Source: Halohasta litorea
Lineage (GTDB): Archaea; Halobacteriota; Halobacteria; Halobacteriales; Haloferacaceae
Length of the DNA stretch: 64,000 nucleotides
Reading direction: 5' to 3'
NCBI RefSeq assembly: GCF_024494645.1
Contig: NZ_JANHDJ010000004.1
Location: 62,001 to 126,000 of the forward strand
Made by a program: the position numbers and the translations under genes. This document shows, piece after piece, positions 15,608 through 24,600 of this stretch. The first letter of the stretch is position 1, and each line of letters begins with the position of its first letter. Below the pieces are notes generated by a model, which worked only from the letters and a program-made list of their open reading frames with translations, ran no database searches and was not told where the DNA came from.

Positions 15608-17180
15608 CGGTAGTGGTGTCGGCTGCCTGGTCGAGTGTGAGTGTTGCCTCGAAGACGTCGGCCATCCAGGACTGGATGTTCGTCTCGGAGACCACCGACC
15701 GGAGGGCGGTCATCCGGCGGCGACGCTCCTCGTCGGGCATCGAGAGGGCGAGATCCAGTCGGGAGGCGAAGGTCTCGGTGTCGGTCGGGTCGATCGAAAC
15801 CGCCGCATCGCCCAGCAGTTCGTCGGCCCCGGCGCGTTCGCTGAGGAGCAACACGCCGGTGCGGTCGATCTGCGCGGAGACGTATTCGAGGGCCACGAGG
15901 TTCATCCCGTCGGCCAGCGAGCTGACGATGGCGAGATCGCTGTACCGACAGAGCCCGTAGAGAGCCTCCTCCGAGAGGTAGTCGTCGATCTCGATCACGG
16001 GCTGCCACTCATCGGTCCCGAACCGTTCGTTGATCCGCTCGATGCCCCGGTCGACCCGGCGGCCGAGCTCGCGGTACTCCGGGATCTCGGTTCGACTTGG
16101 GGTCGCCTTCTGGATGTAGGTGAACTCCCCGCGCCAGTTGGGATGGGCCTCCAGGAGGTGCTCGATCGCGGCCAGTCGCTCGGGGATGCCCTTCGTGTAG
16201 TCGAGGCGGTCGATGCCGACCGCGACCTGCTGGTCGTCGGGAATCCCGTAGTCGGCCCGGAACCGCTCCCAAAAGCCCTCCTCGGGGGCCGCCGCGTGCT
16301 CGGCGATCCGGTCGGTGTCGACGCCCATCGGGAACGCCCGCAGGCGGGTCGTATGTTCGGCGTCGGCCAGCGAGACGGTCCAGTCCTCCCAGTCGGCCGC
16401 GGCCTCGGGGAGCATTGTCGAGACGCAGTCCAGGAAGTTGGCACAGTACGCCGGGATGTGGAACCCCAGCAGATCGTTGGCCAGCAGGCCACGGAGCAGT
16501 TCGGCCCCGTGGGGGCAGTCCCGGAACACCTCGCGTTCGGGCCACGGGATGTGCCAAAACTGGCTCAGCAGGGCCTCGTCGCCGATCGACTCGCGGACGA
16601 ACCGCGGGGCGAGGCCGAAGTGGTAGTCCTGGAACCAGACGACCGTGTCGCCCTCGACCGTCTCGGCGATGGCGTCGCTATCGGCCCGCTCGACACTGCT
16701 GTCGGTGTCGACGGTGTTGGACTCGATAGTATCGACGACGCTGTCGGCAAATTTTCGATTCACCTCGCGGTAGCGCTCCCAGTGGCGGTCCTCGAAGGTG
16801 ATTTTCTCTTCGAGGCTATGGCATAGCGGCCACAGCACTCGATTGCTGAACCCGTAGTAGTAGTCGGCGACGTCCGACTCCGAGAGCCAGACGCGCTTGA
16901 GCGTGTAGGCCGGGTCCTCCGGCGGCACGCGAACCGAGTTGGCGTCGTCGCTGGCCTCCCTGTCGGCATCGCCGTCGCCCCAGGCGACCCAGGTGCCGTC
17001 GGTCTCCTGGACGACCGGGTCGAGTCCGGCGGTCAGCCCACCGGCCGGTCGGTCGACGGCGATCTCGCCGTCGGCGTCGTAGGTGTGGCGGTAGGGCTGG
17101 CGGTTCGAGACGACGACCAGGTCCCAGGCGTCGAGCATCGACAGCACGTCATCGAGCGACACGTCGGTCGACTCAGACAC
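15591..17180 (-). CDS. otsA: Trehalose-6-phosphate synthase
   Basis: GT20 glycosyltransferase, 529 residues, makes trehalose 6-phosphate. Seen: VVVSNRQPYRH near the N-terminus, PAGGLTAGLDP as the sugar-phosphate loop, VWFQDYHFGLAPRFVRE, FHIPWPEREVFRDCP, GIDRLDYTKGIPERL and the C-terminal SLADGMNLVALEYVSAQ. The start is assigned to GTG 17180 because a strong Shine-Dalgarno sequence (GGAGG) lies seven bases upstream; an in-frame ATG further upstream (17264) would add 28 residues unlike the family. It is the first gene of the otsAB operon. Confidence 0.93.
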   Translation of the reverse strand: MSESTDVSLDDVLSMLDAWDLVVVSNRQPYRHTYDADGEIAVDRPAGGLTAGLDPVVQETDGTWVAWGDGDADREASDDANSVRVPPEDPAYTLKRVWLSESDVADYYYGFSNRVLWPLCHSLEEKITFEDRHWERYREVNRKFADSVVDTIESNTVDTDSSVERADSDAIAETVEGDTVVWFQDYHFGLAPRFVRESIGDEALLSQFWHIPWPEREVFRDCPHGAELLRGLLANDLLGFHIPAYCANFLDCVSTMLPEAAADWEDWTVSLADAEHTTRLRAFPMGVDTDRIAEHAAAPEEGFWERFRADYGIPDDQQVAVGIDRLDYTKGIPERLAAIEHLLEAHPNWRGEFTYIQKATPSRTEIPEYRELGRRVDRGIERINERFGTDEWQPVIEIDDYLSEEALYGLCRYSDLAIVSSLADGMNLVALEYVSAQIDRTGVLLLSERAGADELLGDAAVSIDPTDTETFASRLDLALSMPDEERRRRMTALRSVVSETNIQSWMADVFEATLTLDQAADTTTDVRTR

Positions 17181-17591
17181 GGCCACCCCTCCACGGGACA
17201 GAGGGCTCTTTCGGTGTCGGACAGGGTCCCGCGACAGTCGTCGGTCGTCTGTGAATCGGTACACGGGAGCGTCGTCTGCGGCGGTGAGGCCACCGGCTGG
17301 CAGGGGACAGCAACAGCGGGGCGCTCAGCCGCGGTGGATGAGAGTCTCGTTTGCTCATGGCAGTCTCCGCACGTCTCGTAGCACAACCAGCCGCAGGATG
17401 GAGGGGTCGGCTGGTGGAGGAAGACGGCGAAACGACTCGCGCGAACGCGATACCGCCTTGGCGGGACCACGGCAGCCCCAATCATGTCGCTGTTGGCCAG
17501 ATTACAACCGATTACATCAAAGAACGCTACTAGATAGTAACCAGCACGCGGTACCCTACGTCCTTTTGTTCTACCCCAGTGTGCAATTTAT
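17181..17591. other. Long divergent intergenic region before otsA and the DUF2062 gene
   Basis: A 411-base region with several open but unconvincing frames on both strands; one minus-strand frame is cysteine-rich but has poor codon usage and no family match. The Shine-Dalgarno sequence of otsA is at its left end, so the otsA mRNA probably has a real leader that could carry control elements. A TATA-like TTTATATG (17586-17593) is at its right end. No further gene is supported. Confidence 0.45.
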
Positions 17592-18137
17592 ATGCGCGCC
17601 CGTGTGAAGGGGTATCTCAGACGAATCCGAGACGGGGTTCGGGAGTCGTTTGCCGCCGACCACACGCCACCGGAGGTAGCCGGAAGCTTCGCACTCGGCG
17701 TCTTCATCACGATGCTGCCGACGCTCGGGACCGGACTCGTTTTGTTCGTCATTCTCTCGTACCTCTTCGCACGGATCAATCGGATCGCGCTGTTCGCCTC
17801 GGTGCTCGTCCTCAATCCGGCCGTCAAATGGGGCGTCTATGGAGCCAGTATTACTCTCGGTGTCTTCCTGCTCGGCCCCGTAGACGGGATCGAGGGAGCC
17901 GCCGTTTCGCTGGATGCTGGCTGGGATGTCCTGGTTCGGCTGTGGGTCGGGAACCTCGTACTCGCTGCTATTGCGACTGTTATCGGCTACGTTGTCGTCT
18001 ATCGCATGGTCGTCAGCTACCGGCACCGCGAGTTCGAGATCGTCGAAACCGTCATTGGCACCGACAGTACCGACTCGGAGTCGGCGGCAACTGACGACCG
18101 CCACGACCCCGACAACGAAACAGTGGATGCCGAATAG
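17592..18137 (+). CDS. DUF2062 family membrane protein
   Basis: A 181-residue protein with three or four hydrophobic helices and the DUF2062 pattern HTPPEVAGSFALGVFITMLPTLGTG, then NPAVKWGVYG. The C-terminal 35 residues are acidic and cytoplasmic. Function unknown; in bacteria the domain occurs beside glycosyltransferases. The first ATG (17592) overlaps a TATA-like element, so translation may really start at the GTG at 17604, which would give the normal family N-terminus with a basic lead (KGYLRRIRDG). It is divergent from otsA. Confidence 0.82.
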   Translation: MRARVKGYLRRIRDGVRESFAADHTPPEVAGSFALGVFITMLPTLGTGLVLFVILSYLFARINRIALFASVLVLNPAVKWGVYGASITLGVFLLGPVDGIEGAAVSLDAGWDVLVRLWVGNLVLAAIATVIGYVVVYRMVVSYRHREFEIVETVIGTDSTDSESAATDDRHDPDNETVDAE

Positions 18138-18197
18138 AACGACGGCAATCCGACTGTCTCACACGCACGGCCACATATAATCTGATTGTATTAGTAA

Positions 18198-18205
18198 CTT
18201 ATATA
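18198..18205 (+). promoter_or_regulatory. TATA box of the tenA pair
   Basis: CTTATATA centred 28 bases before the ATG at 18230, the classic distance for a leaderless haloarchaeal mRNA. The motif GTAGTCG lies between the box and the start (18212-18218). Confidence 0.6.
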
Positions 18206-18229
18206 GCGGTGGTAGTCGATCGTTGAGCC

Positions 18230-18889
18230 ATGTCAGGGAGCCAGCGGCTGCTCGAAGCGGGGGCCGAGATTTGGGCGGCACAGAAGGCCCATCCGTTCGT
18301 GGTCGAACTCGCCGATGGAACGCTCGATCCGGCGGCGTTCGAACACTGGGTCCGACAGGACTATCGGTATCTCCAGGATTACGCCCGGCTGTTCGCCATC
18401 GCGGGAGCCACCGCCCGCGACGAGGCAACGATGACCGAACTGTTGGGGATCGCCCACAGCGTGCTCGACACCGAGATGGATCTCCACCGCTCGTTCGCCG
18501 CCGACTACGGGATCTCCCGGGCCGAGCTCGAAGCCACCGAAAAAGCGCCGACCTGCGTTGCCTACACGAACTTCCTGGTCCGGACCGCCTACGAGGGGAG
18601 CCTGGCCGAGATCGCCGCCGCGCTCTACCCCTGTATGCAGGGGTATCTCGACGTGGCCGACCACATGGCCGAGATCGCCGAGGAAGAGCACCGCTACACC
18701 CCGTTTATCGAGCTCTACACCAGCGACGAGTTCCGCGCGGAGGTCGAGTGGTGTCGTGGGTTCGTCGACCGCTGCTGGGAGGCTGCTCCCGGCGAACGCG
18801 AGGCGATGGAGGCGGCGTTCCGCACCAGCGCGAAACTCGAATACCGCTTTTGGGAGATGGCCTACACCCAAGAGGGGTGGGGACTATGA
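18230..18889 (+). CDS. tenA: TenA family aminopyrimidine hydrolase (cysteine type)
   Basis: Thiaminase II fold, 219 residues. It should hydrolyse aminopyrimidine breakdown products of thiamin so that the pyrimidine is salvaged. The active-site residues of the Bacillus enzyme are all present at the same numbers: D44 (VRQDY) and C135 (YPCMQGYL), with glutamates near 204-209 in the C-terminal EYRFWEMAY helix. This places it in the TenA_C class. It is the first gene of a two-gene operon; its TGA overlaps the ATG of the second TenA gene. A TATA box lies 28 bases upstream. Confidence 0.92.
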   Translation: MSGSQRLLEAGAEIWAAQKAHPFVVELADGTLDPAAFEHWVRQDYRYLQDYARLFAIAGATARDEATMTELLGIAHSVLDTEMDLHRSFAADYGISRAELEATEKAPTCVAYTNFLVRTAYEGSLAEIAAALYPCMQGYLDVADHMAEIAEEEHRYTPFIELYTSDEFRAEVEWCRGFVDRCWEAAPGEREAMEAAFRTSAKLEYRFWEMAYTQEGWGL

Positions 18890-19605
18890 GCGAGGAGTCG
18901 GCCGCGGCACTGGACTCGTATACGGCCTACGCGACCGCCACCGCCGAGCCGCGATTCACCGACTGGCTCCGGGCCCGTGCCGAGCCAGCCTGGACCGAAG
19001 CGACGACCCACCGCTTCACCGAAGAACTCGGCGCTGGCACGCTCAACGACGAGGCGTTTCGTCGCTACCTCGTGCAGGATTACGCCTTCGTCGGCACCCT
19101 CGTCGGCGTCTTCGGCCACGCCGTCGGCCAGGCCCCTTCGATGGCCGCCAAGCGCCGACTGATCGAGTTTTTGGACGTGATCACCGACGACGAAAACGAC
19201 TTCTTCGAGCGCTCCTTCGACGCGATCGATGTTCCAGCCGCGGAACGAACCGACCCCGAACCCACCGAAACGACCGCGGCGATGATCGACCTCCTGGAGG
19301 CGGCGGCCAACCGGGGCGGGTACGCCGAAACGCTCGCTGTCCTCGTGCCCGCCGAGTGGATCTATCTGACGTGGGCGACCGCCGAGGCCGACGACCGCCC
19401 GGCGGCCTTTTATTTCGACGAGTGGATCGATCTCCATGCGAACCCCGGCTTCGTCTCGTTTGTCGAGTGGCTCCGCGGTCAGTTGGACGACGTGGGGCCG
19501 ACGCTCTCGCCCCGACAACAGCAGCGCGTCGCTCGCCTATTTAAACGGACCGTCGAGCTGGAGGTCACGTTCTTCGACGCCGCCTACGAGGACGAGGGAC
19601 AGTAA
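18886..19605 (+). CDS. TenA family protein (glutamate type)
   Basis: A 239-residue paralogue of the preceding gene, start overlapping its stop by four bases (ATGA). D65 of VQDYAFVG is kept, but the position of the catalytic cysteine is E157 (VPAEWIY). This marks the TenA_E class, which is thought to hydrolyse a different thiamin-derived substrate, for example a formylamino- or amino-pyrimidine intermediate. Having both classes as neighbours suggests two successive steps in salvage of damaged thiamin. No thiamin riboswitch-like element was seen upstream of the pair. Confidence 0.88.
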   Translation: MSEESAAALDSYTAYATATAEPRFTDWLRARAEPAWTEATTHRFTEELGAGTLNDEAFRRYLVQDYAFVGTLVGVFGHAVGQAPSMAAKRRLIEFLDVITDDENDFFERSFDAIDVPAAERTDPEPTETTAAMIDLLEAAANRGGYAETLAVLVPAEWIYLTWATAEADDRPAAFYFDEWIDLHANPGFVSFVEWLRGQLDDVGPTLSPRQQQRVARLFKRTVELEVTFFDAAYEDEGQ

Positions 19606-19640
19606 CTGGCTGCTGACAGTCGCTATTCGTCGATTTGGCG

Positions 19641-19692
19641 GTACTAATTGGTATTAGGAGGTACTAATTGGTATTAGGAGGTACTAATTGGT
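19641..19692. repeat. 20-bp tandem repeat, 2.6 copies
   Basis: The unit GTACTAATTGGTATTAGGAG occurs twice in full (19641-19660, 19661-19680) and then for 12 bases (19681-19692), without any mismatch. Each unit contains the small inverted repeat CTAAT-TGGT-ATTAG. The block is AT-rich in a GC-rich setting and lies between the convergent ends of the second tenA gene and the small zinc-finger gene. There are no spacers, so it is not CRISPR. It may be a terminator region, a protein-binding array or a slippage product. Confidence 0.9.
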
Positions 19693-19703
19693 GTACAATG
19701 GTC

Positions 19704-19874
19704 CTATTTGGATTCTAACGGCGAGTCGACGGTGTGGTGGGGGCCAAGCGGGCCATGAGTTGGACAGATGCCGACGATGGGCGTTGCGTTGAGACAGCAG
19801 GCCCGCTGTTCGGTGGCGACGGCCCCTGTAAGTAGTCGCTGGCCGCACCGTCGACAGTACTGGTCGTCGGCCAT
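19704..19874 (-). CDS. Small zinc-finger protein, 56 residues
   Basis: A short gene read on the minus strand from ATG 19874 to TAG 19704. The protein begins MADDQYCRRCGQRLLTGAVA, with a CxxC pair at 7-10, a second cysteine group CC at 26-27 and C-x2-H at 37-40 (ICPTHGPLGPHH). This is a treble-clef or rubredoxin-like zinc knuckle typical of tiny haloarchaeal zinc proteins. Third positions are strongly G/C and the frame is uninterrupted. It lies 57 bases downstream of mobB on the same strand and may be co-transcribed from 20396 with it. Function unknown. Confidence 0.72.
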   Translation of the reverse strand: MADDQYCRRCGQRLLTGAVATEQRACCLNATPIVGICPTHGPLGPHHTVDSPLESK

Positions 19875-19931
19875 ACCATCCCAATCGTGAGCGTCGAATA
19901 TAGCTCCCCCGACCGCCCGAGTACGGTGGCC

Positions 19932-20396
19932 TTATTCCAACCCTTCGAACAGCGTTCCGTCGGCAATTGACGCTGCCAACTGTTCGACATCGAGACTGTC
20001 GAGGCTCCCGCTGGCGACGATCGGCGGCTCGGTGTCGGCGCGCTCGCCGACTTCGATCTTGGGATACGGCGCGTCGTGGAACCCTTCGATGAGCACGAAC
20101 TCGTACCCCTCCGCACGCAGCGAGTCGACAGTCGATTCGAGTAAGGCCTGCTCGCCGGTGGCTTCCTTCCCGCCGGGGGTGATCTGAAACGACAGCGAGG
20201 GCGTCAGGCCGACGACGGTGTCGGCTCCGGCCTCGCGATGACGGTAGGTATCCTTGCCGGGGGTATCGATCTCGATGTCGTGGTGGATCGATTTGATCGT
20301 CGCCACCCGGCCGTAGTCGCCGAGCGCGTCGACGAGCGATTCGGCGAGCGTGGTCTTGCCGCTGTCGCTGGGGCCGACGAGACAGACGATGGACAT
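19932..20396 (-). CDS. mobB: Molybdopterin-guanine dinucleotide biosynthesis adaptor protein MobB
   Basis: P-loop GTPase of 154 residues that assists attachment of GMP to molybdopterin. Walker A is GPSDSGKTT at 8-16, and the MobB region IKSIHHDIEIDTPGKDTYRHR follows, with the GADTVVG loop and VLIEGFHDAPYPKIEV. The length is that of the single-domain form. It belongs functionally with the moeA pair at 4.2-7.3 kb but is not linked to it. It starts 66 bases after the end of the LLM oxidoreductase gene, both leftward. Confidence 0.92.
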   Translation of the reverse strand: MSIVCLVGPSDSGKTTLAESLVDALGDYGRVATIKSIHHDIEIDTPGKDTYRHREAGADTVVGLTPSLSFQITPGGKEATGEQALLESTVDSLRAEGYEFVLIEGFHDAPYPKIEVGERADTEPPIVASGSLDSLDVEQLAASIADGTLFEGLE

Positions 20397-20462
20397 AGCT
20401 ACGGGTTCGGCCGGTCGACCAAAACAGTGTCCGCTTCGCCGAGGGCGTCGATCGGCAGCCGC

Positions 20463-21416
20463 TCACAGCGAGGGCAGTATCTCGGACTCGTAGCGTTCGA
20501 AAAACAGGTCTTGATCGGGGCCGACCTGGTGGACGTAGACGTGGTCGAATCCCTGATCGAAGGCCTCCTGGAGCAGCTCGATGTGGGCATCGGGGTCCGG
20601 ATCGGTGAGCAGCGGGGCGTCGCGCATATCCTCGGCGTCGACCAACTGGCAGGCCTGTTCGAAATGCTGCGGCGTCGGCAGCTCCTGGGGAAGCTCACCG
20701 GGGAGCAACGTGTTCGGCCAGTTCCTGATCGCCGTTTCGACCGCCTCGGCTTCGGTCTCCGCATAACAAACTGAGAGCTGTGCGAACGCCGGTCCCTCGC
20801 CACCCGCCTCGCGGTAGGCATCGAGTAACTCGCCCTGCGGGCCGACCGTCCAAAAGCCGTCGGCCCAGTCGGCGACCGCACGGGCGGTGTGTTCGCCGAA
20901 CGCCGAGGCCACCACCGGCGGCGGCGAGTCCGGCAGCGTGAACAGCCGGGCGTTTTCGACCGTGTAATGCTCGCCGTGGTGGCTCTGTTGGCCGCCTGCC
21001 CACAGCGATCGGATGACGTCGACCGCCTCTTCGAGCATGTCGAGGCGAACCCCGTGTTCCGGCCACTGCTCGCCGATGATATGCTCGTTGAGGTTCTCGC
21101 CGGTGCCGACGCCGAAGTAGAACTCGCCGGGCAGCATCGCCTGGGTCGTCGCGGCGGCCTGGGCGACGATCGCGGGATGAATCCGCATCGTCGGACAGGT
21201 GACACCGACGCCGACATCGATCCCCTCGGTTGCGGCCGCAACGCCGCCGAGGACGTTCCAGACGAACGGGGCGTTGCCCTGCTGGGCGGTCCAGGGATGG
21301 TAGTGGTCGGAGACCGATAGGAAGTCGAAGCCGACGCCTTCGGCGCGCTGGGCGTACTCAACGAGTTCGGTTGGTCCGTGCTCCTCGCTGGAGAGTGTGT
21401 AGCCGAGGTGGGTCAT
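20463..21416 (-). CDS. F420-dependent LLM-class oxidoreductase (TIGR03557-like)
   Basis: A luciferase-like TIM-barrel enzyme of 317 residues, close to the F420-dependent glucose-6-phosphate dehydrogenase group. Seen: MTHLGYTLSSEEHGPTEL at the start, SVSDHYHPW, FYFGVGTGENLNEH, and a central NPxxW-like ADWADGFWTVGP segment. Haloarchaea contain coenzyme F420, which fits. Start ATG 21416 gives the family N-terminus; a longer in-frame start exists but adds a proline/cysteine-rich lead. The substrate cannot be told. Confidence 0.87.
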   Translation of the reverse strand: MTHLGYTLSSEEHGPTELVEYAQRAEGVGFDFLSVSDHYHPWTAQQGNAPFVWNVLGGVAAATEGIDVGVGVTCPTMRIHPAIVAQAAATTQAMLPGEFYFGVGTGENLNEHIIGEQWPEHGVRLDMLEEAVDVIRSLWAGGQQSHHGEHYTVENARLFTLPDSPPPVVASAFGEHTARAVADWADGFWTVGPQGELLDAYREAGGEGPAFAQLSVCYAETEAEAVETAIRNWPNTLLPGELPQELPTPQHFEQACQLVDAEDMRDAPLLTDPDPDAHIELLQEAFDQGFDHVYVHQVGPDQDLFFERYESEILPSL

Positions 21417-21496
21417 TGGCGGACTGCCGCGGGGGCCGCGGCACTGACTCACTGTACGGCTAGTCGACGCAAAAACGGCCTTCGTACTCGGCCGAT

Positions 21497-21562
21497 ATGT
21501 CCCTCCAGGAGACCCTCGCTGACAGCGACGAACCGTCCACTCTCCCGCCGTTTCGTGACTAG
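21497..21562 (+). CDS. Possible 21-residue mini-ORF
   Basis: ATG 21497 to TAG 21560-21562 encodes MSLQETLADSDEPSTLPPFR plus one Asp. Codon use is G/C-rich at third positions like real genes, but the length is too short for a firm call. It lies in the gap between the divergent oxidoreductase and kinase genes. It may be the remnant of a longer gene or chance. Confidence 0.2.
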   Translation: MSLQETLADSDEPSTLPPFRD

Positions 21563-21628
21563 ATACAGCAACTGATAATTGGAAACAGGGGTTTAACTAA
21601 CGATCCGTGGAAGTGGGCCGTAGACGCT

Positions 21629-24600
21629 ATGAGTAGCCGGGATACGACTGCCAACCGGGATCAATCCCGGCGGCAGCTCGTCGTTTACGAACGGTCGGAC
21701 TCCCCGCAAGACGGCCTCGCCTCCCGGCTGGACGGGATCGATGGGCCGACGACGATCCGAGCCCCCTCCGATCCGGTCGACTGTGTGGCAGCGCTTGCGG
21801 ATTCGACAGCCGACTGTCTGGTCTGTGAGTACAGCACTGAGACGACAGCCGCAACCGAAGCGCTCTATGAACTCCTGTCGGCGGCGGCCCCCCAGCTCCC
21901 GCGGGTCGCCTACGTCAACTCGGCCGACGCACTCTCTCGGGCACACGAACTCGGCTTTACCGCCGTGCATCTCCGCCGCGAGACCGACGATCTGTCCGTC
22001 CTGGAGGAACGAGTCCGAGCGGCCATCGAAACTGCCGGACATGAGCCACCGTCCGACAGCCACCCACAGCAGTTGGTGGCTGCCACGATCGACGACCGTG
22101 GCACCGTCCACCGAACGGCGGGCCACCGCGACGAGCGAGCCGACGACAAGCTACCGCTGTGGGAGCTGTCGTGGGCACCCACCAAGGCAGCCGTCGAGAC
22201 GGCTATCGAACAGGCGACTGCCGAGCCGGGCCAGCCGTCTCCCGTCGACACGCCGAGCGACGGCGAGCGAATCATCATCGCCGATCCAACGCCCAAAACG
22301 AACGACACAGCTCCAGCGACGAACGGTGTATCCCCGAAGACGAACGGCACAGCCCCTGAGACGAACGGCGCGTCGATACCCGGTAGCCGCCGACTAACGG
22401 TGGTCGCTGCGGTGGGTTCCGACAGCAACAACAGTCGGACTGCGGCCGACACCGACCGAGCCATCGCCTACGAGATCGTCGACGAACTCTACCGGACGCT
22501 GACGACAACCCAGGGGCCAGTCGAGGACCGAATCCAGGCGCTGCTGGCTGTCGGCCAGTCGTATCTCGATATCGATACCGGGATCGTCGCCACGGTCGAC
22601 GACGAGACCTACGAGATCGAACAGATTACCAGCGACGACGCGGCGCTGGGAACCGTCGATCCGGGCGACCGGTTTCCCCTGTCGGATACGTTCTGTGAGC
22701 GAACGCTAGCCAACGGTGAGACCCATAGCGTCACCGGCGTAACCGAATCCGATCCGGTGTATGGCGGCCGGGCGGTCGTCTCGGAGTTCGGTGTCTGCCG
22801 GTATCTCGGGACGCCGATCGCAGTCGACGACGAGACCACCGGAACGCTGTGTTTCGTCGGGACAAACACCAAACAGTCGGGTTTTAGCCCTCAAGACCGG
22901 CTGCTGACCGAGTTTTTGGCCACGCTGGTCAGCTACGAGCTCCAGCAGCACGCCGACCAGCAGGCGCTGGCGTCGACCAGAACCGAACTCGCCGAGCTGT
23001 TCGACCGGGTCGACGACGCCTTCTTCGCGCTCGATGCCGACTGGACGTTCAGCTACGTCAACGACCGGGCCGAAACGCTGCTCGACGCCGACGCGTCGGC
23101 ACTGCTCGGCCAGTCGATCCAGGAGATCATCCCCGAGCGTCAGGACCCCGAGTGGTACGACCAGTTCGCCGCGGCCGTCGAGACCGGCTCGTCGGCTTCT
23201 TTCGTCGTCGAGTCGGCTGCACTCGATGGCTGGTTCGACGTGACCGTCTACCCCTCGGACAGCGGGCTGTCGGTCTACTTTCGGGATATCACCGACCAGC
23301 AGCAACGCACCATGGAGTTGGAACGCTACGAACAGATCCTCGAAACGGTCTCCGACGGCGTTTACGCGCTCGACCGGGAGGGTGTGTTCACCTACGTCAA
23401 CGAGGGGCTGGCCGACCTCACCGGCTACAGTCGCTCGGAACTCGTCGGCTCCCACGTCAGCATTTTCAAAAGCGACTCGACCGTCGCAGACGCCGAGGCG
23501 GCGGTCAGCGAGCAGATCGGCCGAGCCAAGAGCGGTGACGACGCTGGGGATATCTCGCTGGATTTGGAGATCGAAACCGCCGAGGGTCGGACAGTCCCCT
23601 GCACCGATCATATCGCGCTGCTACCGTTCGACGACCGGTTCCGCGGCAGTGTCGGTACGCTTCGCGATGTGAGCGCCCAAAAACAACGCGAGGAGACACT
23701 GAGTGGCCTCCTCACAGTCACACGGGCGTTGATGGCAGCCGAGACGACAGGTGATGTCGCCGATCTCGTCGTCGAGGCCGTCTCCGACGTACTGGGGTAC
23801 GATCGTACGGTCGTCCATCTTGCCGACGAGGAGTCCGACCACCTGCGCCCGGAGGCGGCCACCGAGGTCATCCACGAGGAGGTCGATACCTTCAGCACGC
23901 CGGTCGACGGGGAGGGACCGATCGGATCGGCCTTCGAATCCGGCACGGCGAGCCGCTTCGATCCGGGCGACGTCGCCGGTGCCGAGTACGGGGACAGCGC
24001 CGAGCTGATGAGCGTCCCCCTCGGCCCCTACGGTACGCTAACGGTCGGGGCCCGCGAGTCCAACGCGTTCACGGAATCCGATTGTCAGCTCATCCAGCTG
24101 CTGACCGCCAACGCCGAGGAGGCACTCAACCGAACCCAGCGCCGACAGACCTTGCGGCGCTACGAGATGATCCTCGAATCGGTCCAGGAGATGATGTGTG
24201 TCGTTGACTCCGCAGGCCGGATCAAACTGCTCACCGACCCGCTGGCGAGCCGACTCGATGCCGACCGCTCGGGGCTCGTCGGCCGACAGTTCTCGACGGT
24301 CCTTACGGCGTCGACCGACGAGCCGAACGGCCCGTTGACCGACCTTTTCAACGATGCGTCGACCGAGGACATCACGTTCAAAGATTCGATGCGCGTCGCC
24401 GACGACGAGTCAGTACCGGTCAGTGTGGAAGCCTCCCAGCTGCCGCCTGTCGAGGGACAGCCGGAGGCGGTAATCACGATCCATGACATCTCCGACCTCA
24501 TCTCGGCCAAGGAGGCCGCCGCCGCCGAGCGCGAGCGGTTTACCTATCTGTTCGAGAACCTCACCGATCCCGTAGACGAGATCCGGGTCGACAAGCCGGA

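Noticed and set aside
17033-17485. Cysteine-rich minus-strand frame upstream of otsA
   Set aside because: Codon use is poor, it overlaps the start of otsA in another frame, and no zinc-binding spacing is consistent.
19641-19692. CRISPR array
   Set aside because: The 20-base units are directly joined with no unique spacers, and no cas gene is near.
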